Of a stretch of 40,068 nt of DNA, positions 7,346-14,750 are shown one piece after another. Both the position numbers and the translations under genes were made by a program. The stretch is from a virus: positions 1 to 40,068 of the IMG/VR virus record IMGVR_UViG_3300010412_000063; one strand, 5' to 3'. Each line of letters starts with the position of its first letter. Position 1 is the first letter of the stretch. The notes under the pieces were generated by a model, which ran no database searches, had not been told where the DNA came from, and saw only the letters and a list, made by a program, of their open reading frames with translations.

Positions 7346-7407
7346 CTCAATGCCCCTGCCTCGCGGGGGCATGAGGGCGCACTCGCGCCTCGCTGTTGGA
7401 AGCAGCG
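7346..7407 (+). promoter_or_regulatory. Triple-hairpin intergenic element, copy 1
   Basis: Three consecutive stem-loops lie between 7336 and 7428. They are ATGCCCC/GGGGCAT (7350-7356 with 7366-7372, extended by CTC/GAG), GGCGC/GCGCC (7376-7380 with 7385-7389) and CGCTG/CAGCG (7391-7395 with 7403-7407). The same arrangement, with different stem sequences in hairpin 3, precedes the gene at 8545. The element ends about 13 bases before the ribosome site. A structured leader, processing site or weak terminator are all possible. Confidence 0.55.
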
Positions 7408-7427
7408 ACAACCTCTAGGAGCTAAAC

Positions 7428-8444
7428 ATGAGAGCGAAACAACTCACCAGCCTGTTGACGACAGCCATCGCCGCATCGTTGCCGGTGCTCATCACTGGCG
7501 CGCCCGGCATCGGGAAGAGCGACATCGTGGCGCAAGCCGCTGCCGCTGCTGGCGCGGAGCTGATGATCTCCCACCCCGCGATCGAAGACCCGACGAAGCC
7601 CGGCGGGCTGCCGATGGCGAAGCAGGACGACGAGTGGGCACGCCTGCTGCCGTTTCACGATCTGTGGCGCGCTCTGAACGCGCCGGGCCCGTTCGTCTGG
7701 TTCCTCGACGATCTCGGGCAAGCGACGCCTGCCGTCCAAGCCGCCTACATGCAGTTGCTTCTGGCGCGCGAAGTCAACGGGCAGAAGCTGCCGCCGTGGG
7801 TGACGTTCGTCGCTGCGACGAACCGCCGCACCGATCGCGCTGGCGTCAGCGGCATCCTCGAACCCGTCAAGAGTCGATTCGCGACGATCGTCGAGTTGGA
7901 GGTCCACGTTGAGGACTGGCTCGATTGGGCAGCGGAGAACGACGAAGCGCCAGAGGTCATGGCGTTTATTCGCATCAAGCCTGACTCGCTGCACGACTTC
8001 ACGCCCACCGCTGATCTGACGAACAGCGCCAGCCCGCGCACTTGGCACAACGTCTCCAAGTGGGTGAAGCTGCAACTGCCGAACGATCTCGAACTGCCGA
8101 CGTATGCGGGCGCGGTGGGCATGGGGCAAGCCGCAGCGTTCACGGGCTTCCTTCGCATGTATCGCGACATGCCTTCGATTGACGAGATCATCCTCGACCC
8201 GAAGAAGGCAGCGATTCCGAAGGACACCAGCGCGCTCTGGGCAGTGGCGACGGGACTCGCGAGCTACGCGAACCCCGAGAACTTCGAGCGAGTGCTGACG
8301 TATGCCGAGCGCCTCCCGCAGGAGTTCGGCATCGCTTGCGTCCGCGACGCCACGCGCCGCGATAAGAGCGTGACGAAGACGAAGGCGTGGATGCGATACG
8401 TCACTGGCCCGCTTGGCAAGGCGGTCATGGGCGACGTCGCCTAA
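7428..8444 (+). CDS. MoxR-type AAA+ ATPase
   Basis: A 338-residue AAA+ protein. Walker A is GAPGIGKS at residues 24-31, Walker B is FLDDLGQ around D94-D95, sensor 1 is AATN at 129-132, and a candidate arginine finger is R150 in the KSRF stretch. The residue pattern fits the MoxR class, which remodels partner complexes with VWA-domain proteins. A VWA/metallopeptidase-like gene lies two genes downstream, so the pair probably works together, as in RavA-ViaA. The ribosome site is TAGGAG. What it remodels in the infected cell is unknown. Confidence 0.85.
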   Translation: MRAKQLTSLLTTAIAASLPVLITGAPGIGKSDIVAQAAAAAGAELMISHPAIEDPTKPGGLPMAKQDDEWARLLPFHDLWRALNAPGPFVWFLDDLGQATPAVQAAYMQLLLAREVNGQKLPPWVTFVAATNRRTDRAGVSGILEPVKSRFATIVELEVHVEDWLDWAAENDEAPEVMAFIRIKPDSLHDFTPTADLTNSASPRTWHNVSKWVKLQLPNDLELPTYAGAVGMGQAAAFTGFLRMYRDMPSIDEIILDPKKAAIPKDTSALWAVATGLASYANPENFERVLTYAERLPQEFGIACVRDATRRDKSVTKTKAWMRYVTGPLGKAVMGDVA

Positions 8445-8461
8445 TCGATTGCAGGCTTCGA

Positions 8462-8522
8462 CTCAATGCCCCGCGCTGCGGGGCATGAGGGCGCAGCTTG
8501 CGCCCCTCGCAGGGAAGCGAGG
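8462..8522 (+). promoter_or_regulatory. Triple-hairpin intergenic element, copy 2
   Basis: Three stem-loops in tandem: ATGCCCCGC/GCGGGGCAT (8466-8474 with 8478-8486), GGGCGCA/TGCGCCC (8489-8495 with 8499-8505) and CCTCGC/GCGAGG (8505-8510 with 8517-8522). The first hairpin and linker share the TTCGACTCAATGCCCC and GGGGCATGAGGGCGCA segments with copy 1. The later stems differ in sequence but keep pairing, which argues for selection on RNA shape. It directly precedes the ribosome site of the 8545 gene. Confidence 0.6.
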
Positions 8523-8544
8523 CAACAACGCATAGGAGCAAGAC

Positions 8545-9435
8545 ATGACACCCACTTCCAGCATCGTGACCCGCGCGCTGCTTGTCGATCTGACAGTGAG
8601 CAGAAGGACAGGCGTCCGCGCTGACAAGCAGGCGACCGAGACCGTGCGCTCGCAGTACCACGCCAACGGCAACGTCGGGAGCTACGCCAAGAAGTTGTTT
8701 CCGCAAGACCCGCCCGAACTGAAGAAGATCGGGACCGTCATCAACAAGTGCGAAGCGATGCACAAGGAGAAGACGCTCGCGTGGATGACGGGCTGGCGCA
8801 TCATCCCGCGCGAGCTTCACACGGAGTACGCGACGGAGATCGGCAAGCTCCGCATTGAACTCGAGGACGCGGTCCGCGAGTTCGTCGCAGCGCTGCCCCG
8901 CCTCAAGCAGGAAGCGCAGGCGATGCTCGGCAAGTTGTACCGCGACGAGGACTACCCGAGCGCGGGCGAGTTCGAGTTGAGCTACGGGATCGACGTTCGC
9001 TTCATGCCGGTGCCCGACGTCAACGACTTCCGCATCGAACTCGACGCGGAGACGTTGAAGGACCTCCAAGAGTCCTACTCCGACGACATGCAGCGCTCGA
9101 TGTCCAGCGCCGTACAGGACGCCTTCGTGCGCCTTGAGAAGGTGCTCGGCAATCTCGTCGACGCTTGCACGCGAGTCGACAGCAAGGTGGCAAGCGGCGC
9201 GAAGCTCGCCGTGATCCGCTCTGCTGTCGTCGACAACATCAAGGAGTTGGTCGACGTCATGCCGACGTTGAACATCGCCAACGATCCCAACCTCGAAGCG
9301 ATGCGGGCAGAGGTCGAGCGCAAGCTCGGCACGCTGAACATCTCAGACCTCAAAGAAAATCCCGACGCGCGCGCCGACGCCAAGAAGAAGGCGGACGCGA
9401 TCCTTCGCAAGATGCAGGGCTTTATGAGGAAATGA
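8545..9435 (+). CDS. Hypothetical helical protein between MoxR ATPase and VWA protein
   Basis: A 296-residue, mostly helical protein with charged stretches and no recognised catalytic motif. It lies between the MoxR-type ATPase and the VWA/metallopeptidase gene and overlaps the latter's region, suggesting a three-gene unit. The AGGAG ribosome site is six bases upstream of the ATG. The N-terminal third contains an Arg/Lys-rich region and a QYHANGNVGSYAKKLF segment. Similar genes appear in other phages that carry this ATPase pair, to my recollection, but I cannot name a family. It may be an adaptor or substrate of the ATPase. Confidence 0.75.
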   Translation: MTPTSSIVTRALLVDLTVSRRTGVRADKQATETVRSQYHANGNVGSYAKKLFPQDPPELKKIGTVINKCEAMHKEKTLAWMTGWRIIPRELHTEYATEIGKLRIELEDAVREFVAALPRLKQEAQAMLGKLYRDEDYPSAGEFELSYGIDVRFMPVPDVNDFRIELDAETLKDLQESYSDDMQRSMSSAVQDAFVRLEKVLGNLVDACTRVDSKVASGAKLAVIRSAVVDNIKELVDVMPTLNIANDPNLEAMRAEVERKLGTLNISDLKENPDARADAKKKADAILRKMQGFMRK

Positions 9436-9437
9436 CA

Positions 9438-10733
9438 ATGACATCCATGATCGAACTTGAAGCGGTTGGCGTGCGCTCGAAGATCACGAAGGCGCGCATC
9501 AACATGATGTTGACCATGCCGTTCTTCGGTCCGCTGGCGATGAAGTTGATCCCGGTCGCCCGAGAGCAGCGCGCGCCCCTGTCGACAGACGGGCGCCATT
9601 TGTTCTTCAACCCGCGGCTCATCGCGAATTGGTCGATGTCGCGACTGATCGCAGGCATAGCGCATGAGGTCTTGCACTGCGCGCTAGGCCACCCGTGGCG
9701 TCGTGGCAATCGCGATCCCGAGGATTGGAACATCGCTGCCGACCACGTCATCAACCTGCGCCTGCAGGAAGACGGACACGACATCGGCGAGAACTGGCTC
9801 GCGGACAAGCAGTACACGGGCCTCGCAGCGGAGATCGTCTACTCGATGATCCAGCGCAACAAGCCGCCGCAGCAGCCGCCGCAGCCCGAGTCGCAAGACG
9901 AGGACGACGGCGAGGGCGACGAAGACGACGAAGCCGACGGCGATCAAGGCGGCGACGATGACGGGCTGAACGAAGACGCGGACGACGACGAGCAGCAGGG
10001 CGACGGCGGCGCGCCGCAGAGCGAAGCGCCGGGGGGAGAGACACGACCCGGCGACGTCGAAGACCCGCAGCCCGAGGACGACATGCAAACGGCGACCGAA
10101 GCTGCCGAGGAACTCGAAGCAGAGTGGAAGCTCGCCGTCGCGCAAGCTGCATCACTCGCGCAGGGCGAGGGCGGCGCGTCGATGGCGACTGCTGTCGAAG
10201 AGTCGAAGCGCGCCAAGATCGATTGGCGTGCGGAGCTTCGTCGCAAGCTGCAGGAAATATCGCGCAGCGACTACACGTGGACGCGCCCGAGCGTTCGCTA
10301 CCTTGCGCAAGGCTTGTATCTGCCTTCGCTTCGTGACGAGCGCATGGGAACGATCGTCGTCGTCCGAGACACCAGCGGCTCGATCGGCAATGCGGAACTC
10401 TCTGCCTTCAACGCGGAGATTGCTGCGATCGTCGCCGAGTTGCAGCCGACGCGGACGATCGTGATCGACTGCGACGCGCGAGTGGCGAAGGTGTGGGACA
10501 TCGAAGCGGGCGACGACTTGCCCGACCTCGCGCAAGCGTACGGACGGGGCGGGACATCGTTCGTGCCGCCCTTCGCGTATCTCGAACGCGAGGGCATCGA
10601 GCCTCGCTGCCTCGTGTACCTGACGGATATGTACGGCGATTTTCCAAAGGACGCGCCGCCGTTCGATGTCGTCTGGTGCGCGACGACGCGAGAGATCGCG
10701 CCATTCGGGGAGACGCTTCCCCTTAACGGATAA
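9438..10733 (+). CDS. VWA-like protein with N-terminal HExxH metallopeptidase-like domain (DUF2201 type)
   Basis: A 431-residue protein. Residues 76-80 are HEVLH within AHEVLHCALGH, a zincin-like HExxH with a further histidine at H85. An extremely acidic linker of Asp, Glu, Gly and Gln spans roughly residues 140-210. The C-terminal part is a VWA-like domain with the MIDAS motif DTSGS at 311-315, a GGTSF threonine near 373 and LTD near 397. This N-peptidase-like plus VWA layout is that of DUF2201 proteins, partners of MoxR ATPases. I prefer ATG 9438 because GAGGA lies seven bases upstream; an ATG at 9432 overlaps the previous stop but sits too near that site. Confidence 0.85.
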   Translation: MTSMIELEAVGVRSKITKARINMMLTMPFFGPLAMKLIPVAREQRAPLSTDGRHLFFNPRLIANWSMSRLIAGIAHEVLHCALGHPWRRGNRDPEDWNIAADHVINLRLQEDGHDIGENWLADKQYTGLAAEIVYSMIQRNKPPQQPPQPESQDEDDGEGDEDDEADGDQGGDDDGLNEDADDDEQQGDGGAPQSEAPGGETRPGDVEDPQPEDDMQTATEAAEELEAEWKLAVAQAASLAQGEGGASMATAVEESKRAKIDWRAELRRKLQEISRSDYTWTRPSVRYLAQGLYLPSLRDERMGTIVVVRDTSGSIGNAELSAFNAEIAAIVAELQPTRTIVIDCDARVAKVWDIEAGDDLPDLAQAYGRGGTSFVPPFAYLEREGIEPRCLVYLTDMYGDFPKDAPPFDVVWCATTREIAPFGETLPLNG

Positions 10734-10823
10734 CGATTAGCGGGCTCCGCGATGCTGCATGCAAGCCAAAGACCAGTGGCGAGCTTTCCCCGGTCGCGCC
10801 CCGCAACTACTTAAGGAGCCAAC

Positions 10824-11123
10824 ATGAAGTTCTACATCGTTCGACCGAAGCTCCCAGCGCTTCAGCAGGAGCATGAGCCGATCTACGTCGAGCTATCACT
10901 CGACAAGGCGCACGCGACAGGGCGCGATCTCTTCGGGCATCCGCCCTACTCGGTGGACGTCGTCGATCTCCAAGTGAGTGCGCAGACCATCATGCACTTG
11001 TTGGAGCGAGTCGACCCGAAGAGGCTGCGCGGCTCGGTGTTCGCGGGCGAGGCGATCAAGCGCACCTACCCGATCAACAACGGGATGCTCGCTTCGGGCA
11101 TTCCAGAGGACAGGGGACACTGA
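10824..11123 (+). CDS. Small hypothetical protein
   Basis: A 99-residue soluble protein with a TAAGGAG ribosome site. The start KFYIVRPKLPAL and a later SVDVVDLQV segment look like beta strands. No family is recognised. It follows a 90-base gap after the VWA gene in which I see only weak potential pairing. Confidence 0.65.
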   Translation: MKFYIVRPKLPALQQEHEPIYVELSLDKAHATGRDLFGHPPYSVDVVDLQVSAQTIMHLLERVDPKRLRGSVFAGEAIKRTYPINNGMLASGIPEDRGH

Positions 11124-11125
11124 CG

Positions 11126-11356
11126 ATGCCAACGCCTAGCGCTGAAGAGTTCGACGCAGCGGTCGTCGCCACCGACATACTTCGCGAGACGTTGCGCGCG
11201 GAGCATGCGTTGCGCACTTCGACGACAAGCCCGTGGAAGTGCGCGTCGAAGAACTGCCCGTACTGGAACAAGCCGATGCCCAAGTCGTGCGGCTGCTTCA
11301 GGGAGCGGCTCTTGATCCACTGCAGGCTCGTCCGAGCCTTGATGTTGGAGGACTGA
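11126..11356 (+). CDS. Small cysteine-containing hypothetical protein
   Basis: A 76-residue protein two bases after the previous gene. Four cysteines in WKCASKNCPYWNKP and KSCGCF may form a metal site, though the spacing does not match a named finger. Helical Arg/Leu-rich ends flank it. Function unknown. Confidence 0.6.
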   Translation: MPTPSAEEFDAAVVATDILRETLRAEHALRTSTTSPWKCASKNCPYWNKPMPKSCGCFRERLLIHCRLVRALMLED

Positions 11357-11358
11357 CG

Positions 11359-11457
11359 ATGCAGCAGATCCCGAACAGTGACCTCGCGGTCCTCCTGCTC
11401 GTCGCTTTCGGCGCGGGCTTTGTTCTCGGGCTGGCGGTGATGGGAGCGTTCAACTAA
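11359..11457 (+). CDS. Tiny single-pass membrane protein
   Basis: A 32-residue peptide starting at ATG 11359 with a GGAGG site eight bases upstream. After about eight residues the rest is one hydrophobic segment (LAVLLLVAFGAGFVLGLAVM). It is too short for ordinary gene finding but has a better ribosome site than many neighbours. It could be an inner-membrane effector; no homolog is recognised. Confidence 0.6.
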   Translation: MQQIPNSDLAVLLLVAFGAGFVLGLAVMGAFN

Positions 11458-11471
11458 CAGGCGAACAGCCA

Positions 11472-11537
11472 GCGCCCTTTCGCAAGAGAGGGCGCGCACG
11501 GTTCGCCGAACCGAAGGCACGCGCGAGCCGATCGCGC
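11472..11537 (+). promoter_or_regulatory. Triple-hairpin intergenic element, divergent third copy
   Basis: Stems GCGCCCT/AGGGCGC (11472-11478 with 11489-11495), CGGTT/AACCG (11499-11503 with 11509-11513) and GCGCG/CGCGC (11521-11525 with 11533-11537) stand in a row before the next gene. Sequence is unlike the copies at 7346 and 8462, but three hairpins followed by CATAGGAGCAAG, as at 8462, is the same layout. Confidence 0.4.
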
Positions 11538-11552
11538 ATAGGAGCAAGCATC

Positions 11553-11783
11553 ATGGCAAGGAAGATCGTATGTTGGGGAGGGTCGCTCGACGGCAAGCAG
11601 TACGTCGTGGCGACCGACATCGTATCGATGACAGTACCGAGGCAGCAGGGCGACGAGGTCTACTCGCCCGCCAAGCCGCCGAAGGTGATCGACGGGCACG
11701 AGGTCTGGGTGCCGCGCGAGAACAATGCGCTGCCGTCGTCGATGACGCCAGAGCAGCGCGAACGGTTCGAGGCGCAGCGATGA
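11553..11783 (+). CDS. Small hypothetical protein
   Basis: A 76-residue protein with a TAGGAG ribosome site. The pattern ARKIVCWGGSLDGKQY suggests a beta hairpin at the N terminus and a charged helical C terminus. Its stop overlaps the start of the RecE-like exonuclease (ATGA), so it is cotranslated with the recombination pair. No function can be named. Confidence 0.65.
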   Translation: MARKIVCWGGSLDGKQYVVATDIVSMTVPRQQGDEVYSPAKPPKVIDGHEVWVPRENNALPSSMTPEQRERFEAQR

Positions 11784-12628
11784 CGACACTAAAACCGAAC
11801 CCGAACAAGGCGAGCGTGATCTATGACATGCCCGCTAGGGAGTACCACGCACTTGAAGCGATGTCCGCCTCGGCGGTAGGCAAGTTGCTTCAGTCGCCCG
11901 CGCACTTTCACCAGTGGGCGAACGAAGAGCGCAAGCAGACCGACGCGATGCTGCTCGGCGAGATCATCCACATGGGTGTCCTCGAACCCGAGCGCTTCAA
12001 GGAGAAGCTCTACGTCTGGGAGAAGCCGCTCGAACGCAGCAGCGCAGCGGACAAGAAGGCGCGCGAGGAAGAGCATGCGCACGCAGCGCTCGCGGGCAAC
12101 ATCGTCGTGGAGAAAGCGATGTTCAACTCTGCCATCCGCGTGATCCATGCGATCCACTCGCACAAGAAGGCGGCGGCGCTGCTCGCGGGCGCGCGGACGG
12201 AAGTCACGATGCTGTGGAACGACCCGAAGTACCACATCCCATGCAAGGCAAGGCTCGACGTCTTGCGCGCCGATGGGGTCGTCTGCGACGTCAAGACGAC
12301 GAAGGACGCGAGTCCCGAAGAGTTCGCGCGCTCGGCAGCGAACTATCGCTACCACGCACAGGCGGCGATGTACTGGATCGCGCACGAGGTCTGCCTCGAC
12401 AAGTCGCCCGAGGCGTTCGTCTGGATCACTGCTGAGACGGAGCCGCCTTACGGGGTCGCCGTCTACATGATCGAGCGCCCCGCGCTGCTGGCGGGCAATT
12501 CACTCGTGAACAAAGCGATGGCTCGTTATCGCGAAGCGTTGCAACGTAACGAGTGGACCTTGTCCTACCCGGAAGAGATCACGCCCCTCCGGTTTCCCAA
12601 GTGGGCATTAGTTGATACACAACCCTAG
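11780..12628 (+). CDS. RecE-like PD-(D/E)XK exonuclease (DUF3799 type)
   Basis: A 282-residue nuclease of the RecE C-terminal type, a 5'-3' double-strand exonuclease that feeds single strands to an annealing protein. The catalytic set is visible: H64 in GEIIHMGVLEPERF, E141 as a possible metal helper, D160 in ARLDVL, D170-V-K172 in the CDVKTTKD core, and the Y191/Q194 helix (YHAQAAMYW). The start overlaps the preceding stop. The Bet gene follows eight bases downstream, completing a two-component recombination module. Confidence 0.9.
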   Translation: MTTLKPNPNKASVIYDMPAREYHALEAMSASAVGKLLQSPAHFHQWANEERKQTDAMLLGEIIHMGVLEPERFKEKLYVWEKPLERSSAADKKAREEEHAHAALAGNIVVEKAMFNSAIRVIHAIHSHKKAAALLAGARTEVTMLWNDPKYHIPCKARLDVLRADGVVCDVKTTKDASPEEFARSAANYRYHAQAAMYWIAHEVCLDKSPEAFVWITAETEPPYGVAVYMIERPALLAGNSLVNKAMARYREALQRNEWTLSYPEEITPLRFPKWALVDTQP

Positions 12629-12636
12629 GAGATGAC

Positions 12637-13419
12637 ATGACAACGAACGGCAACCAACAGGGCGCAGTGCAAGTCGTCGCGACCCCCGTGATCCATACCT
12701 CTCTCGTCGTGAAGATCGCGCAACGCTTCAACGTCGAGCCGCAGAAGATGCTGTCCACGCTGAAGGCGACAGCGTTCCGCACGTCGAAGGAAGTCACTAA
12801 CGAGCAGATGATGGCGCTCTTGATTGTCAGCGACCAATATCAACTCAATCCCTTCACGCGGGAGCTTTACGCCTTCCCCGACGAGCGCGGCGGCATCACG
12901 CCCGTGGTCAGCATCGATGGCTGGGACCGCATCATCAACTCCCACCCGCAAGTCGAAGACGGTCCGAACTTCCGCGAGAGCGAGGACATGCTCGACCACG
13001 AGGGCAAGAAGGTGCCCGCGTGGATCGAATGCACGATCAAGCGACGCGATCGCCGCAGCCCGACGATCATCCGCGAGCGCTTCAAGGAGTGCGTGCGAGC
13101 GACAGGCCCGTGGAAGTCGCACCCCTGCCGCATGCTTCGACACAAAGCGATGATCCAGTGCGCTCGAATCGCTCTTGGGTTTAGCGGCATCTATGACTTC
13201 GACGAAGCCGAGCGGATCACGGAGGCGCAAGTCAACGCGCCGACTGAACTGCCGCCCGTCCTCGCTGCGCTCAATGCGCCCGAGACGCCAGCGCCCGCGC
13301 CGACAGCAGCAGAGGACGCCGCAGGCGAAGTCGTCGAAGCTGCGGGGCTGGGCGCTGAAGTCGAACCCTCCGAGATCGATGAGTTCCGGCAGCAGATGGA
13401 CGCCGCCGACAACTCGTGA
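12637..13419 (+). CDS. bet: Phage recombination protein Bet (single-strand annealing protein)
   Basis: A 260-residue lambda Bet/RecT-superfamily annealing protein. Family hallmarks are PFTRELYAFP at about residues 72-81, followed by a GGITPVVSIDGW segment, and PCRMLRHKAMIQCARIALGF near 166-185. It coats single strands made by the upstream exonuclease and anneals them to complementary DNA. A Pro/Ala/Glu-rich C-terminal tail after about residue 205 is typical. The ribosome site is TAGGAG. Confidence 0.93.
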   Translation: MTTNGNQQGAVQVVATPVIHTSLVVKIAQRFNVEPQKMLSTLKATAFRTSKEVTNEQMMALLIVSDQYQLNPFTRELYAFPDERGGITPVVSIDGWDRIINSHPQVEDGPNFRESEDMLDHEGKKVPAWIECTIKRRDRRSPTIIRERFKECVRATGPWKSHPCRMLRHKAMIQCARIALGFSGIYDFDEAERITEAQVNAPTELPPVLAALNAPETPAPAPTAAEDAAGEVVEAAGLGAEVEPSEIDEFRQQMDAADNS

Positions 13420-13426
13420 CACGGCA

Positions 13427-13464
13427 GGCTGTCAGCGGTGGGCTATCATCCGCCGCTGACAGCC
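13427..13464. promoter_or_regulatory. Inverted-repeat operator ahead of the Cro-like gene
   Basis: Perfect arms GGCTGTCAGCGG (13427-13438) and CCGCTGACAGCC (13453-13464) flank TATCAT (13444-13449), a possible -10 box. The site ends 17 bases before the Cro-like start, as for an autoregulatory operator. The TGTCAGC core recurs at 5908-5936 and 14456-14474. Confidence 0.6.
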
Positions 13465-13481
13465 TCACAGGAGGACGCACG

Positions 13482-13706
13482 ATGAAGCTAAAGGACGCAG
13501 TGAAGGTCTTTGGCACAAAGGCAGCCGTCGCCGATGTCCTCAAGATTCGCCCGCAGAACGTAGCGAAGTGGGACGCGGTCCCGCAGTGCCACAGGGCGAC
13601 GCTCGTGATCGCAGCAGCTGGAAAGCTAAGAGCGAGCGAGGACGACGTGGCGGCATGGAAGACGACTGTCGCGAAGCTACAAGAAGCGATCAACCTCGCT
13701 GCTTGA
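13482..13706 (+). CDS. Cro-like (YdaS-type) helix-turn-helix repressor
   Basis: A 74-residue DNA-binding protein. Residues about 3-32 form the Cro-like pattern: an amphipathic first helix, FGTKAAVADVLKI, then RPQNVAKWDAVP, as in lambda Cro and YdaS regulators. I start at ATG 13482, which has a strong AGGAGG site; an upstream start in the same frame would run through the operator. The gene directly follows a symmetric site that it probably binds. It precedes a rho-independent terminator, closing the rightward block. Confidence 0.8.
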   Translation: MKLKDAVKVFGTKAAVADVLKIRPQNVAKWDAVPQCHRATLVIAAAGKLRASEDDVAAWKTTVAKLQEAINLAA

Positions 13707-13729
13707 TCTCGCGGCTGGAATGACAACCC

Positions 13730-13775
13730 AACCCCCGCAGGCGGCGCTCTGGCGTCGTTCTGCGGGGGTTTTCTT
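13730..13775 (+). terminator. Rho-independent terminator
   Basis: Perfect 11-base arms AACCCCCGCAG (13730-13740) and CTGCGGGGGTT (13760-13770) are followed by TTC and a short T-rich stretch. It ends the long rightward block just after the Cro-like gene and just before the VRR-NUC gene. Confidence 0.8.
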
Positions 13776-13786
13776 GCGGCTGCGGT

Positions 13787-14215
13787 ATGGACACACCGGC
13801 AAGGCCCCGATCGCCCCGTAACGCTCGATCTCGTGCGGCTGCTGCCCCATCGGAACACGCGATCCAGACCGCGCTGTTCGATTGGGCTCAGATCGCGTGC
13901 CGGTCCTACCCTCAACTCGTGCTGCTCTACGCGATCCCGAATGGCGCATCACTCGCTGGCGGGAAGCGCGAGCGAGCCATCCAGATGTCGCGCCTCAAAG
14001 CTGAAGGGCTGCGTCCCGGCGTGCCCGACGTCTGCCTACCCTGTCCCCGCAACGGGTACGGGGCGCTTTACATCGAACATAAGACGACAACCGGCAGGAT
14101 CAGCGACAACCAAAGCGCTTGGGTCGACAGGCTCCGCGCCGCGGGCAACCTCGTCGTCGTCTCTCGATCGTTCGAGCAATCGCGCGCTGCTTTGCTTTCG
14201 TATCTCCAAAGCTAA
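13787..14215 (+). CDS. VRR-NUC domain nuclease
   Basis: A 142-residue stand-alone VRR-NUC protein of the PD-(D/E)XK fold. Visible are E23 in SEHAIQTALFDWA, the IPNGASLAGG segment (50-59), the catalytic GVPD (78-81), E97-x-K99 in IEHKT, and Q109 in DNQSAW. Phage members of this family cut branched DNA or aid recombination and replication. It follows a terminator by about 12 bases and has no clear ribosome site, so a promoter may overlap the terminator or readthrough may be used. The start is therefore less certain. Confidence 0.88.
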   Translation: MDTPARPRSPRNARSRAAAAPSEHAIQTALFDWAQIACRSYPQLVLLYAIPNGASLAGGKRERAIQMSRLKAEGLRPGVPDVCLPCPRNGYGALYIEHKTTTGRISDNQSAWVDRLRAAGNLVVVSRSFEQSRAALLSYLQS

Positions 14216-14236
14216 CAGCGCGCCACCCCTCTCGCT

Positions 14237-14443
14237 CTACCCCTCCCCTTCGTTCGTCTCGGTCGCGTCGTCAATGATCGCTGCCCCCTGCTGAACCAGC
14301 ACCACGAGTTCCTCCTGCGATGCAAGCTCGACCTCGAACGCTCGCCGCGTCGCTGCGTTGCGCGCGGCTTGACGATTGAGTGCCTTAACCAATACCTTCT
14401 TGCCCGAGTCGCGATCCTTCACCACATAAATTTTCTTCTGCAT
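14237..14443 (-). CDS. Small hypothetical phage protein
   Basis: A 68-residue protein on the opposite strand to its neighbours. The ATG at 14443 has a TAGGAGA site; a longer start would run into the operator. The sequence starts MQKKIYVVKDRD, then an Ala/Arg helix, then VELASQEELVVLVQQGA. It resembles small proteins found in many proteobacterial phages whose role is unknown. A TGTCAGC inverted repeat directly upstream suggests Cro-like control. Confidence 0.65.
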   Translation of the reverse strand: MQKKIYVVKDRDSGKKVLVKALNRQAARNAATRRAFEVELASQEELVVLVQQGAAIIDDATETNEGEG

Positions 14444-14455
14444 GTCATCTCCTAA

Positions 14456-14484
14456 TGTCAGCCCCACGCTGACATGCGATGTTA
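14456..14484 (-). promoter_or_regulatory. Promoter with TGTCAGC/GCTGACA operator
   Basis: On the minus strand TGGTAACAT gives an extended -10 (14484-14479). Downstream of it TGTCAGC (14456-14462) and GCTGACA (14468-14474) form an inverted repeat with five-base spacer, just before the ribosome site of the minus-strand gene. The half-site equals that of the Cro-like gene's operator. Confidence 0.4.
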
Positions 14485-14515
14485 CCATCCCCGCGATGTT
14501 TTAGAGAGAACAAAG

Positions 14516-14725
14516 AGCCGCGTGCAGTCGGTGAAGCGTGAGGTTCTCTCACTTCCTTACGCTTCTCTCATCTCAGCTCGCGCCGGGCGGGCAACTGCAC
14601 AACCCGGCACCAATACCGAACAGCCGCGTGCAGTCGGTGAGGCGTGAGGTTCGTCATCCTCCTTGCGCCTCTCTCCCTTAGCCCGCGCCGGGCGGGCAAC
14701 TGCACAACCCGGCACCAGTATCGAC
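14516..14725 (+). repeat. Tandem duplication of a structured ~105-base RNA-like element
   Basis: Two direct copies start at 14516 and 14622 with identical ends (AGCCGCGTGCAGTCGGTGA at the left, CGCCGGGCGGGCAACTGCAC at the right) and divergent middles. In each copy GTGCAGT pairs with ACTGCAC (14522-14528/14594-14600; 14628-14634/14699-14705). GCCGGG pairs with CCCGGC (14582-14587/14603-14608; 14687-14692/14708-14713). These two stems interleave, as in a pseudoknot. An inner stem is GAAGCGT/ACGCTTC in copy 1 and GAGGCG/CGCCTC in copy 2, an A-U to G-C compensatory change. I see no gene in it. Function unknown. Confidence 0.7.
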
Positions 14726-14750
14726 GCCGCGCTGGCGAAGGGGAAGTCAG

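Noticed and set aside
14516-14725. CRISPR-like or iteron array
   Set aside because: Only two copies of about 105 bases with internal pairing and no regular short spacers.
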